64,000 nt of DNA from JAPLDA01 sp043783155. Its GTDB lineage: Bacteria; Bacteroidota; Bacteroidia; AKYH767-A; 2013-40CM-41-45. The notes under the pieces were generated by a model that was given only the letters and a program-made list of their open reading frames with translations, ran no database searches and was not told where the DNA came from. A program made the position numbers and the translations under genes. Every line of letters begins with the position of its first letter. The first letter of the stretch is position 1. Location: contig JAYVZS010000054.1 in the NCBI GenBank assembly GCA_043783155.1, forward strand, positions 62,001-126,000. The letters are read 5' to 3'. This document shows, one piece after another, positions 43,104 to 51,726 of this stretch.

Positions 43104-44828
43104 TTATTGTTTAATAAATTTTTTAGTTACAGTGATTTTTGTTTTTTCATCAGTCAATTGCAATACATAAATTCCTTTTGCCAACGTGCTGATGTCAATT
43201 CCATTTTGCAATTGCGGATGCGGAAGCATGTAAATAGTTCTTCCTAATATATTGTTTATTTTTATATAATATGCCTGCATGGATGGGTCAGCAAACGACA
43301 CGTATAATTTATCGTTAGCAGGATTTGGATAAAGAGAAAAATCTTTTGGCGCTTGTGTTGGCTCGTTAATACCGGTTGTATTTCCTGTAACAACAAATTG
43401 TCCCATCATGCCTTCGTCTTCGTGAAGTGAAATATGGCAGTGATACATAAACGGATGCAGACTGTCAGCATAATCTTCAAACTTTGCAATAAACTTTACA
43501 ATGGATGGGTTACCGGGACTCAATCGGGCAGGAACAAAAACAACATCTTTCCAACCAGCCTGTGCAGGCACGGGAGCAACTCCGTTAACAGAAACAATAT
43601 TGAATTGCACATCATGAATATGAAACGGGTGACCGAAAACAGATGAACTTGTAATTTGCCAAATCTCTGTATTACCAATAGGAACCTGGTACTCGTTGTA
43701 ATTAATATTAAAAAGTTTATGATTGATGATGAAAGCATTTGGTCCCAGAATATTCGGAACACCTGTGCTATCGCTTATTGTTAGTTGCCTTGTAATAGTG
43801 GCATTCGCAGTGTTTAATAAAACATTAGTAGTTAAAGTTGTTGGAATTGTTGTGATTGGAGAACCTGTTTGCGCTGCAACATTTATATGCAGCATAGTAA
43901 AATCTAAATGACCAAGATAATTTCCAAATGGTCCTCCTGCAAAACTTTCGCCACCTGCAATATTAGGTGTAAGCGAAGCATTGTATGCTTTTAAATCAAC
44001 TGCTGTACCGGATTGTCCGTTGAAGTCAACCAGAATTTCAATTCGTTCACCTGCATGTAATAAATATCTGTTTACAGAAACAGGTGCATTGAGCAAACCA
44101 CCGTCAGAACAAATCACGGAGAAATTTCTGTTATCGCTGAAGCCAATATTAAAGGAGCGTTCAATTGCTACATCTAAAATTCTAAAGCGAACTATTTGTG
44201 CAGGCACTGAATATTGCGGACGCAATGTTCCGTTCACCATCATGCTGTCACCATAAGGTACTTTTACAAATTGATTTGATGCGTCAATATCTCTGTCAGT
44301 TAACACCAATGGAATATCATCTACTCCATACGTGCGTGGCAATGCCAATGCGGATTCTACAGGGTCTCTTACAATTATCAACCCGCCTAAACCTTTGATA
44401 ATTTGGTCTTCAGTCATCGTGTGCAGATGCGGATGATACCAATAAGTGGCAGCATTGTTTGTTACTTTCCAGTAAGGTTGCCAGATGGTGCCGGGAGGAA
44501 TTATCTGATGCGGACCGCCATCCATAACAGCGGGGAGATGAAAACCATGCCAGTGAATAGTTGTTGAATCATTCAAATAATTATGCACGTTCATGTGGAC
44601 AGTATCACCTTTATTAAAAAACAAAGTGGGTCCCCAAAATTTTCCGTTAATACCTGCTGTGATAGTTTGATTGCCGGGAAGTATTTGTGAAAACGTGTCT
44701 TTAAGATTTAGGTTGAATGTGGTTCCCGATAGTGTGTCAGGTATCCAAAGTGTATTGTATGATTGCGCTGATGCATTTATTTTAAATAGAATTATTAATG
44801 CAAATAGAAGTGTGATTTTTTTTATCAT
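43104..44828 (-). CDS. T9SS-secreted multicopper oxidase (copy B)
   Basis: A three-domain multicopper oxidase of 574 aa that oxidises phenols or metal ions with O2. All copper motifs are present: H92-W-H94, H132-P-H134-L-H136, HPFHIH near residue 401, and HCHISLHEDEGM near 465 with the axial Met of the type-1 copper. A signal peptide (1-22) and a T9SS type-A sorting domain (from about 500, LYPNPAND) direct it to the cell surface. It is a tandem paralogue of the gene at 44931, 102 bp downstream of it. Bilirubin-oxidase, laccase, CueO or CotA activities cannot be distinguished. Confidence 0.9.
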   Translation of the reverse strand: MIKKITLLFALIILFKINASAQSYNTLWIPDTLSGTTFNLNLKDTFSQILPGNQTITAGINGKFWGPTLFFNKGDTVHMNVHNYLNDSTTIHWHGFHLPAVMDGGPHQIIPPGTIWQPYWKVTNNAATYWYHPHLHTMTEDQIIKGLGGLIIVRDPVESALALPRTYGVDDIPLVLTDRDIDASNQFVKVPYGDSMMVNGTLRPQYSVPAQIVRFRILDVAIERSFNIGFSDNRNFSVICSDGGLLNAPVSVNRYLLHAGERIEILVDFNGQSGTAVDLKAYNASLTPNIAGGESFAGGPFGNYLGHLDFTMLHINVAAQTGSPITTIPTTLTTNVLLNTANATITRQLTISDSTGVPNILGPNAFIINHKLFNINYNEYQVPIGNTEIWQITSSSVFGHPFHIHDVQFNIVSVNGVAPVPAQAGWKDVVFVPARLSPGNPSIVKFIAKFEDYADSLHPFMYHCHISLHEDEGMMGQFVVTGNTTGINEPTQAPKDFSLYPNPANDKLYVSFADPSMQAYYIKINNILGRTIYMLPHPQLQNGIDISTLAKGIYVLQLTDEKTKITVTKKFIKQ

Positions 44829-44930
44829 ACTGATTGTTGAAATATTTGAGATGTAGAATTTAGATGCTCTTTGTTTATAAAACCTGCGGTTGGTTTAACG
44901 TGGCTTAAAAATTCTTTTCTCATCGTTAAA

Positions 44931-46652
44931 TTATTCCTTTATAAATTTTTTAGTTACAGTGACTTTTGTTTTTTCATCAGTCAATTGCAATACATAAATT
45001 CCTTTTGCCAACGTGCTGATGTCAATTCCATTTTGCAATTGCGGACGCGGGAGCATGTAAATAGTTTTGCCTGCTGTGTTATTAATTTTTATGTAATACG
45101 CCTGCATAGTAGGGTCATCAAAAGAGATGTATAATTTATTGTTTGCAGGATTTGGATAAAGCGAAAAATCTTTTGGCGATTGTGTTGGCTCGTTAATGCC
45201 TGTTGTATTTCCTGTAACAACAAATTGTCCCATCATGCCGCCATCTTCATGATTTGAAAAATGACAGTGATACATAAACGGGTGAATGGAATCAGAATAA
45301 TCTTCAAACTTAGCTACAAACGAAACGGATTCTCCTCTCGGTAAATACACATCATCTTTCCAACCTGATTCGTAATTTCCGACTGCAGATGCATTGCCAT
45401 TCCTTGCAACAATTTTAAATTGCACATCATGAATGTGAAAAGCGTGACTGAAAATATTGCTATTTACAATGGTCCATTCTTCAATTGTATTTACGTTTAC
45501 TGTTTTATTAATTGTGTTTAAAACAAAAGCGGCATTATCAAAAGCAAATTCTGCAAGACCTATTCCGGTACCCGGAGTAACATTTACTGTGCGGTTTACT
45601 GTTGCATTTGCAGCCGTCCAATAAATATTATTTGCAAGTGTTGCAGGCATTGTTATAACAGGAGTTGCCGTTGTTGCGGCAACATTGAGATGCAAAACGG
45701 TAAAGTCATGATTGTTTAATAAACTTCCGTTTATTCCGCTTTGCTGTGGCTCTGCACCGGGGAAACCAAATACTTGTCCAGTATTAAATGCTTTTAAATC
45801 TAAACTTGAACCAACAGCATCAGCACTAAAGTCAACTAATATTTCAATGCGTTCTCCAACCATCAGTTTCACTCTCGTAACAGCAACAGGTGCGTTTAAT
45901 AATCCACCGTCATTGGCAATAATGTAAAAAGTTCTGTTGTCGCTGAATCCTAAATTATATCCTCTTTCAATTTCAGCATTCAAAATTCGCAAGCGCACAT
46001 ATTGTTTGGGCAAACTTACCTGCGCGTTCGGAGTGCCGTTGGTTAACATGTAATCTCCGTACTCACTTATATTTACACCATTTGTTACGGTAAATTGATT
46101 AGTTGCATCATAACCTCTGCTTGTTAACACGATTGGAAAATCATCAACACCATAAGTTCGCGGCAATGTCAATGCAGCTTCTATTGGGTCCCGCACAATA
46201 ATAAATCCGCCAAGTCCTTTGGTAAGATGCTCCATTGTCATGTTATGCAAATGCGGATGATACCAATAAGTAGCAGCGTTGTTGGTTACTTTCCAGTAAG
46301 GTTGCCAAATTGTGCCGGGCGGAATTATCTGATGAGGTCCGCCATCCATCACAGCAGGCAGGTGCATTCCGTGCCAGTGAACAGTTGTTGAATCATTCAA
46401 ATTATTTTGCACATTCATGTGTACAGTATCACCCTGATTAAAAATTAAAGTGGGTCCCCAAAACCGACTGCCGTTAATTCCTGCTGTTATTGTTTGATTG
46501 CCGGGTCGCAATTGTGCGAACGTGTCATTAAGTGTCAAATTAAAATTTGTTCCTGATATAGTGTCGGGAATCCAAAGCGAATTGTATTGAGCTGATAAAT
46601 TTTTTGTAAAAAGAAAAATTATCAGGCAGAGTACGGTGTGTTTTTTGTTCAT
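44931..46652 (-). CDS. T9SS-secreted multicopper oxidase (copy A)
   Basis: A 573-aa tandem paralogue of copy B. Signal peptide 1-21, copper ligands H92-W-H94 and H132-P-H134-L-H136 at identical positions, HAFHIH near 399 and HCHFSNHEDGGM near 463, and a T9SS sorting domain at the end (LYPNPANN). The first 140 residues and the last 80 are far more alike between the copies than the middle, where copy A has a 7-residue insertion after NQFTV. It is the first enzyme gene after the regulatory trio; a TAAATTTG box (46731-46738) lies 78 bp upstream. Confidence 0.9.
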   Translation of the reverse strand: MNKKHTVLCLIIFLFTKNLSAQYNSLWIPDTISGTNFNLTLNDTFAQLRPGNQTITAGINGSRFWGPTLIFNQGDTVHMNVQNNLNDSTTVHWHGMHLPAVMDGGPHQIIPPGTIWQPYWKVTNNAATYWYHPHLHNMTMEHLTKGLGGFIIVRDPIEAALTLPRTYGVDDFPIVLTSRGYDATNQFTVTNGVNISEYGDYMLTNGTPNAQVSLPKQYVRLRILNAEIERGYNLGFSDNRTFYIIANDGGLLNAPVAVTRVKLMVGERIEILVDFSADAVGSSLDLKAFNTGQVFGFPGAEPQQSGINGSLLNNHDFTVLHLNVAATTATPVITMPATLANNIYWTAANATVNRTVNVTPGTGIGLAEFAFDNAAFVLNTINKTVNVNTIEEWTIVNSNIFSHAFHIHDVQFKIVARNGNASAVGNYESGWKDDVYLPRGESVSFVAKFEDYSDSIHPFMYHCHFSNHEDGGMMGQFVVTGNTTGINEPTQSPKDFSLYPNPANNKLYISFDDPTMQAYYIKINNTAGKTIYMLPRPQLQNGIDISTLAKGIYVLQLTDEKTKVTVTKKFIKE

Positions 46653-46936
46653 GATGAATGTTGAGATATGTATGTTTTAGCAGTTAGATGCGCTTTGATT
46701 AAATAACTTGCGAATAGTTTAAACGGTTTACAAATTTACTTGAAGAATATTAGTGCGGTTGGGCAAAATAAAATGTGAGGATGTGCATTTACATTGTTTG
46801 CTGATAGTGATAGAGAAATAATTATAACTAAACCTGGAATTTTATTTTTCATTTTATTTGTTTACCGCGTTTTTAGAATTGATGAATCACATTTATTAAG
46901 ACGATACTATTTTTTATTTTCGGCACTATCATTAAA
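46653..46936 (-). promoter_or_regulatory. intergenic leader of the multicopper-oxidase genes
   Basis: A 284-bp AT-rich spacer between the CnrX-like gene and MCO copy A. On the minus strand TAAATTTG (46731-46738) matches the -7 box. The segment 46684-46730 (TTAGATGCGCTTTG and GTTTAAACGG) reappears in altered form upstream of MCO copy B at 44861-44900 (TTAGATGCTCTTTG and GGTTTAACG), so the two oxidase genes duplicated together with their leader. An ECF-type promoter may be here, but no consensus is known. Confidence 0.4.
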
Positions 46937-47434
46937 TTATTTTTTTTTCGGTTGATTATCTGGTCTGAAATAATCTCTGATTTCTAAAATTAAATTTTGA
47001 AACTTTTCTAACTGTTCGGGAGTGCAAATTGCTTTTAGTTGTTGTGCCTGTTCAATTCGCAATAGTTCCATTTGATACTCATTGTCGGCAACGCTTTTCG
47101 CTAAAGTTTTTACTTCTTCTTCGTTTGTAGTTTTATTAAACATTGTTTCATTCATGGAATCTCTTTCGTTACGAATGATTGTTGCCAATGATTTTTCTTT
47201 TTCAAAAATATCGGAACGAAGATTTTTTATTTGTTCAACTTGCCTATCAGTTAAGTTTAATTCCTTCTGCAAAACAGTTGACACATCACGATATTCATTC
47301 TGGTGTGGAAACAATTCGGGTTCATGGTGATGCGAAAAATCTTTCCATAAAAAAATACCGATTGAAAATAAATTCAATGCAGTAAGCAGAATTACCAAGC
47401 GAACTAATAATTTCTTTTGTGCAAAAATATCCAT
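46937..47434 (-). CDS. CnrX/Spy-like periplasmic metal-sensor protein
   Basis: A 165-aa protein with one N-terminal transmembrane helix (about 10-30) and a helical periplasmic domain. Immediately after the membrane it has a metal-binding-looking cluster H35-H36-H37-E38 with H44. Two LTxxQ-like motifs (LNLTDRQVEQI near 58 and CTPEQLEKFQ near 137) put it in the Spy/CpxP/CnrX/ZraP group. In Cupriavidus CnrYXH, CnrX senses metal and releases the sigma factor from CnrY. The order here (sigma, small membrane protein, sensor) matches that system. It is 3 bp after the gene at 47438. Confidence 0.78.
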   Translation of the reverse strand: MDIFAQKKLLVRLVILLTALNLFSIGIFLWKDFSHHHEPELFPHQNEYRDVSTVLQKELNLTDRQVEQIKNLRSDIFEKEKSLATIIRNERDSMNETMFNKTTNEEEVKTLAKSVADNEYQMELLRIEQAQQLKAICTPEQLEKFQNLILEIRDYFRPDNQPKKK

Positions 47435-47437
47435 GCC

Positions 47438-47746
47438 TTAATTGTTTATTGAACTTGAATTACTCAATAGTTCTTTTGAAATCACTTGTAATTCTTTCTC
47501 CCGACTTGGGGTTTGCTGTGATTCATTCATCGTTGTTTTAAAAATAAAACCAATGTTTGCAATAACAACAAGTAACATTAATAAAGCATACTTTGACGAA
47601 GAAAATCTTGCTATTGAATTTGGTTTTGCGACAGATAATTTTTGCATCAATGAATCATTCCATTCTGATGACGGCTGAATGTTTTCCATTGATTCAAACT
47701 CCTGAAGTGTTTGAGAAACTCTGTTATTTAATTCCTGCTCTTGCAT
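47438..47746 (-). CDS. small single-helix protein, candidate anti-sigma factor
   Basis: A 102-aa protein: hydrophilic cytoplasmic N-terminus (1-50) with helical stretches (VSQTLQEFESME and WNDSLMQKLSV), one transmembrane helix (about 52-69, YALLMLLVVIANIGFIF) and a short periplasmic tail. It lacks a zinc anti-sigma (ZAS) motif. Its position, 53 bp after the ECF sigma gene and 3 bp before the CnrX-like gene, and its topology match CnrY-type anti-sigma factors that hold the sigma at the membrane. The assignment rests on context, not on sequence identity. Confidence 0.6.
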   Translation of the reverse strand: MQEQELNNRVSQTLQEFESMENIQPSSEWNDSLMQKLSVAKPNSIARFSSSKYALLMLLVVIANIGFIFKTTMNESQQTPSREKELQVISKELLSNSSSINN

Positions 47747-47799
47747 TGTTGTTATTTAGTTTGACGATTAATATTTTCTGTTCCGGCACTTTTAGTAAA

Positions 47800-48363
47800 T
47801 TATTTTTTGAGGATAGATTCTAATTCTTCGCTTACTTTTTTTTTGGCACGATACACCAATGATTCGACGGCAAGTGTCGTCGTATTCATAATCTCGGCAA
47901 TTTCGGAATTGGTGTAGCCGTCAATTTTGCTCAATGTAAAAGCTACCCGTTGGCTGTCGGGCAAAGCGTTTAATGCCTGCATCACTTCTTTCATTTTTTC
48001 TTTTTCGTGCAATTGTTTGTCGGGCATTGTTCCACCACCAATCCAGTGTGCCACTTCATCCAGATGCAGTATTTTGCCAAGTGAAGTGATGCGTTTTTTA
48101 CGATTGCGTTTTTTTATTTCGTCCAAACATTTTGTTACAGCAATTCTGTAAATCCATGTTGAAAGTTTTGCATCGCCACGAAATGATTTGATGGATTGAA
48201 ATACCTCAATAAAAACTTCCTGCGAAATGTCTTCCGCATCTTCTTTGTCCAATAAAAAACGGTAGCAAGTGTTGATTACTCTTTTTCCATAGAGCATCAC
48301 CAGTTCATTAAATGCAGCTTTATCACCTGCTATTAAATTGCGCAACAAAGCATCATCATCCAT
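47800..48363 (-). CDS. ECF-family RNA polymerase sigma factor
   Basis: A 187-aa group-4 sigma factor. Region 2 spans about 10-80 (DAEDISQEVFIEVF and FRGDAKLSTWIYRIA), region 4 about 120-180 with the helix-turn-helix VAFTLSKIDGYTNSEIAEIMNTT, and there is a short linker between. It has no extra domains. It would direct transcription of its own operon and probably the 36-48 kb genes downstream on the same strand. ECF factors with CnrYX-like partners respond to metals, but redox or envelope stress is also possible. Confidence 0.92.
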   Translation of the reverse strand: MDDDALLRNLIAGDKAAFNELVMLYGKRVINTCYRFLLDKEDAEDISQEVFIEVFQSIKSFRGDAKLSTWIYRIAVTKCLDEIKKRNRKKRITSLGKILHLDEVAHWIGGGTMPDKQLHEKEKMKEVMQALNALPDSQRVAFTLSKIDGYTNSEIAEIMNTTTLAVESLVYRAKKKVSEELESILKK

Positions 48364-49021
48364 TAGTTACATAGGAGTAAACGGAAAGAGACTAAATAAG
48401 TATGCATAAGTTTAAGAACAGATTTTACTGCAAAGAACGGAATAAAGCGCGGGGGAAAGTCAATTCTACTCCATGATTTTGTTTTTGATTCAGTTTGCTT
48501 CGAAACTTACTATTAAAAACTGATGCGAGCAAAGTAAAATGTGAGGCAACAGATGGGGGGATTCTTGTACGATTGGGTTGCTTCTCTATTTGTTTTACAG
48601 AAGCGACAGCCGAAACGGCTTTGACGACCGGCTGAGAAGCTCATTTCTTGCACACAGTTTGAAGTTGCTTTAAGCCAAACGGCAAAAGTCTGTACTGCCT
48701 CGGCTTCAAGTGCCTTTGGATATTCATGTTGTTTCCGATGGCAGTAAGCCGGCATGAGCCATGAATCACAATAAGCGCTATCTTAATTTATAGTTTTCTG
48801 AAAATTATTAATTGAGCGGTCGTATTGTTCGGTTTCTAATAATTCATTGCCTTTCATAAAAGACATGTGGCAGAGTAGGTTTTGCTTTAAAACAAGTGTA
48901 AAGATTTAGAATTTGTTCTTTGTCAGAATTTGGCTGAGAATAAGATCTGCCACTTAATAAAATAAAAAATATGGTTACTTTCATAATTAAATTTTATCGC
49001 ATAATATGTAAACTATAAAAC
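48364..49021. other. 658-bp intergenic region with GC-richer segment open on both strands
   Basis: No confident gene. From about 48485 to 48635 one plus-strand frame is open for about 48 codons (it reads TDASKVKCEATDGGILVRLG and on to a TGA at 48633), and on the minus strand an 80-codon frame (48513-48755) is open over the same DNA. The segment is GC-richer than its flanks. The right half is AT-rich and holds an 8-bp inverted repeat, GTGGCAGA at 48867-48874 and TCTGCCAC at 48946-48953. It could be a dispersed repeat, a structured RNA or a decayed element; the ECF operon promoter should lie in its left end. Confidence 0.4.
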
Positions 49022-49963
49022 CTACTTCAAACCCTCTCCGTCCTCCAAACCTGCATATCCCGGCTTAAGAATTTTGATTGAATAACTTTTCCTGTCTTTG
49101 TTGGTGAGATAATTTTGTCGAAGCCATGGATTCAAAAGCTTCAGCGTTTTGTAATTGGTTTTATTCTGAATGGAGAAATCGGCGAGGTCGGCGATTGTGC
49201 TGTCGATCGTCAACGTATCGCACACAAATGGAGTGTATAGGTCCTGCATGCGGAAATAAAATCCATATTGAAGAGGATGATTCAGCACTTCTTTGATAGC
49301 AAGGATGCGGAAGACATACCTAAATGTTTCATCATTTAGTAACAGATCGTAATAGTTTTTTACTTTTTGTTTTTCAATCTGCTTCGCAAGTCCTGTTGTT
49401 CCCATGTTATAGGAAGCTGCCACCAGCGACCAGCTTCCGAATTGAGTATAAGCTTTATTGAAAAATGCACAAGCCGCTTCCGTAGATCGTTCAACACTAT
49501 AACGTTCGTCCACTTCATCGGTGATTAGCAATCCGTTCATTTTTCCCGTGGCTTCAATAAACTGCCAAAAGCCGACTGCGTTAGAAGGTGAAACAACATT
49601 CGTGAGCCCGCTTTCAGCGACGGCGAGGTATTTGAAATCATCCGGAATATTATTTTTTTTGAGAATCGGTTCGATCACAGGAAGCCAGCGGTGGGCGCGC
49701 TTGATCAGCAACAGTGTTTGCGATTGCCAATACACATTCACCAGCATCTCGCGATCGAGGCGTTCCTTTACATCAAAAATTTTCAAGGGAACTTTTTCAT
49801 CAGCAAAACTTAATTCTTTCAGTATGTTTAGTGAATAGGTATGATGATTTTCCCGGAAGAGTTTTGCAAACTCATCATCAGGATTGCCGATCGAGAAAAT
49901 AAAAACTTTTAAAAAAGTGACGGCAAGCAGTAAGAAGCATCCATAGACAAGGAATTTTTTCAT
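49022..49963 (-). CDS. MltD-like lytic transglycosylase
   Basis: A 313-aa murein lytic transglycosylase that cleaves the glycan strand of peptidoglycan to 1,6-anhydro ends. An N-terminal hydrophobic helix (about 5-24) exports or anchors it. The SLT domain carries the catalytic E117 in AVAESGL, then GFWQFIEATGK and AASYNMG. A C-terminal segment (about 260-300) resembles a degenerate LysM-like region (KTLKLLNPWLR). The gene lies 47 bp after wecA; the pairing may be coincidental. Confidence 0.9.
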   Translation of the reverse strand: MKKFLVYGCFLLLAVTFLKVFIFSIGNPDDEFAKLFRENHHTYSLNILKELSFADEKVPLKIFDVKERLDREMLVNVYWQSQTLLLIKRAHRWLPVIEPILKKNNIPDDFKYLAVAESGLTNVVSPSNAVGFWQFIEATGKMNGLLITDEVDERYSVERSTEAACAFFNKAYTQFGSWSLVAASYNMGTTGLAKQIEKQKVKNYYDLLLNDETFRYVFRILAIKEVLNHPLQYGFYFRMQDLYTPFVCDTLTIDSTIADLADFSIQNKTNYKTLKLLNPWLRQNYLTNKDRKSYSIKILKPGYAGLEDGEGLK

Positions 49964-50010
49964 GGAAACAGTTGTTGAGCCGATAAAGATAATGGTAAAG
50001 AAGGTTCAGG

Positions 50011-51087
50011 TTACTTTGTCCTTTTAATTCTCGCTGCATAGAAAAACACCCCAAACATGAGCATGAAGTAGGCGGAGAAAAGAACCGTGTATACATGATT
50101 CCATTCGAGGAGAAATTTTTCTGCGACCACCACAATAATCAGTGAGATGAGTGTGATCAGCCAGAACACCAATGCAACCTGCCGGTCGCTCAATCCGAGA
50201 TAAGCAAGCGCATGTGTCGTATGATCTTTTCCACCGATAAAAGGAGATTGTCCCTTTGCGATCCTGTTGATCACAACGGTGGTGGTATCAATAACCGGCA
50301 TAATAAAGACGATCAGCGGAAGCAATAGATTCCGGGCGCTGATAAACTCACCGCTTGGCGGCTCAGCATTCCACAGGTATTTGATTCCGATGGCAGCGAG
50401 AAAAACGCCGAGAAACTGACTTCCCGTATCACCCATATACATTTTTGAAGGATGCCAGTTGTAATAGAGGAAACCGATGATTCCTGCCATTACACCAATC
50501 ATGATGATAAAATAAATGCTTTGAACATCGTTGTGAAGAATCATCACGGCGAGAGCGGATAAAATGATGGAGATGGAAACAGTGGAAGATATGGCGTCCA
50601 TGTTATCAAGCATGTTCAGCGCATTCATGATTCCAACCACCCAGAATATCGTAATGAAATAATTGATTGGCTGGATGTAGGAAATCGAAATGTATGTGCC
50701 GGTTAAAACAAGGATGATTCCGCAGGAAACCTGTGTAAAAAATTTGAACCACGGTCGCGTGTTGTAGGCATCATCTGTAAGGCCAAGAAGAAAACCCAGC
50801 ATTGTAGCAAGGAGGAAGCCGATAAATTCTTTGTTGAGAAATACTTTGTTGGTGTCGATGAAAATGGAGTAGGTGATAACCGACAACAGGCAAAGGATGT
50901 AAAATGAAAAACCGCCAACGGCAGGTTTCGCCTGCGAACTCCAGCGTATAACGGGTTCTGACTGGTTCCTGATACCAAGTGTCTGCACAAACTTTAGAAA
51001 TAATTTATTGATCAACACCGAAAATAAAATGGAGACAATAAAAAAAGCGCCGTAAACTAAATAAGGGTGCTGGCTTAAATCGGTCAT
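50011..51087 (-). CDS. wecA: polyprenyl-phosphate HexNAc-1-phosphate transferase (WecA/TagO family)
   Basis: A 358-aa polytopic enzyme that starts glycan synthesis by moving a HexNAc-1-phosphate from UDP-HexNAc to undecaprenyl phosphate. It has about 11 helices, D105-D106 of the DDxxNxRPW motif, the NMLDNMDA catalytic loop near 155-162, MGDTGSQFLG, and GGKDHTTHAL at the C-terminal loop (the family usually has DHxxHRL). It probably initiates the Wza/Wzc-exported polysaccharide, and possibly also the Wzm/Wzt glycan. A good Bacteroidota promoter lies just upstream, inside the end of rfbC. Confidence 0.9.
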   Translation of the reverse strand: MTDLSQHPYLVYGAFFIVSILFSVLINKLFLKFVQTLGIRNQSEPVIRWSSQAKPAVGGFSFYILCLLSVITYSIFIDTNKVFLNKEFIGFLLATMLGFLLGLTDDAYNTRPWFKFFTQVSCGIILVLTGTYISISYIQPINYFITIFWVVGIMNALNMLDNMDAISSTVSISIILSALAVMILHNDVQSIYFIIMIGVMAGIIGFLYYNWHPSKMYMGDTGSQFLGVFLAAIGIKYLWNAEPPSGEFISARNLLLPLIVFIMPVIDTTTVVINRIAKGQSPFIGGKDHTTHALAYLGLSDRQVALVFWLITLISLIIVVVAEKFLLEWNHVYTVLFSAYFMLMFGVFFYAARIKRTK

Positions 51088-51123
51088 GTATAGATACGAT
51101 TGGTAAGTATTTTTTCAGGATTG

Positions 51124-51154
51124 CAAAAGTAAAAATTAACACATTTAAACCAAA
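51124..51154 (-). promoter_or_regulatory. Bacteroidota-type promoter of wecA
   Basis: On the minus strand TTTG (plus-strand CAAA, 51151-51154), exactly 19 bases, then TACTTTTG (51124-51131), an exact fit to TTTG-N19-TAnnTTTG. The -33 element lies in the last codons of rfbC, and the wecA ATG is 36 bp downstream. Confidence 0.6.
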
Positions 51155-51687
51155 CTGATAAGCTCTTTTAATAACGGAAGTTGCAAATCTTTTTCCGATA
51201 ATACAGGATTTTTTTCACCCCATTCGATGTTTATTTCAGGATCATCGTAGCGAATTCCCCGCTCAGAATCTTTGCTGTACAGAGTGGTGCATTTATAAAG
51301 AAAGAGGGTGTTGTCTTCCAGCGTCAGAAATCCGTGAGCGAAGCCGGCAGGAATCCAGAGCATCTGCTGGTTTCTTTCATTCAACTCAATGGAAAAATAT
51401 TTTCCGAATGTGGAAGATGATTTACGGATGTCAACGCAAACATCGAGCACTCCACCATTCACGACCCTGATTAGTTTTCCCTGCTCGTAAGGACGAAGCT
51501 GAAAATGCAATCCTCTTAATACACCTTTGTTACTGAATGATTGATTGTCCTGCACAAACTCAACAGGAATTCCGTTTTTAATAAATTCCGCTTTGTTATA
51601 GGATTCAAAAAAATATCCGCGATGATCACGAAAAATTTTCGGTTCAATAATGATTAATCCTTCGAATGGAGTAGTAATAAAATTCAT
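51145..51687 (-). CDS. rfbC: dTDP-4-dehydrorhamnose 3,5-epimerase
   Basis: A 180-aa cupin enzyme of dTDP-L-rhamnose synthesis. Family motifs are FRDHRGYFFESY near 19-30, GVLRGLHFQ, with the catalytic His of that region, and IPAGFAHGFLTL near 120. The length is normal. rfbA, rfbB and rfbD are not in the window, so rhamnose synthesis must be completed elsewhere or the enzyme serves another 6-deoxysugar such as a 3-epi sugar. It follows the Wzc gene after a 183-bp spacer that contains an inverted-repeat element. Confidence 0.92.
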   Translation of the reverse strand: MNFITTPFEGLIIIEPKIFRDHRGYFFESYNKAEFIKNGIPVEFVQDNQSFSNKGVLRGLHFQLRPYEQGKLIRVVNGGVLDVCVDIRKSSSTFGKYFSIELNERNQQMLWIPAGFAHGFLTLEDNTLFLYKCTTLYSKDSERGIRYDDPEINIEWGEKNPVLSEKDLQLPLLKELISLV

Positions 51688-51726
51688 GTCCGATTGCCTT
51701 AAAAAAATCCGGTTGGTATAGTGAGA

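Noticed and set aside
48513..48755. 80-codon minus-strand frame between the ECF operon and the transglycosylase
   Set aside because: Cys/Arg-rich, unlike the neighbouring proteins, and open on the opposite strand as well; treated as a repeat or RNA-like element.
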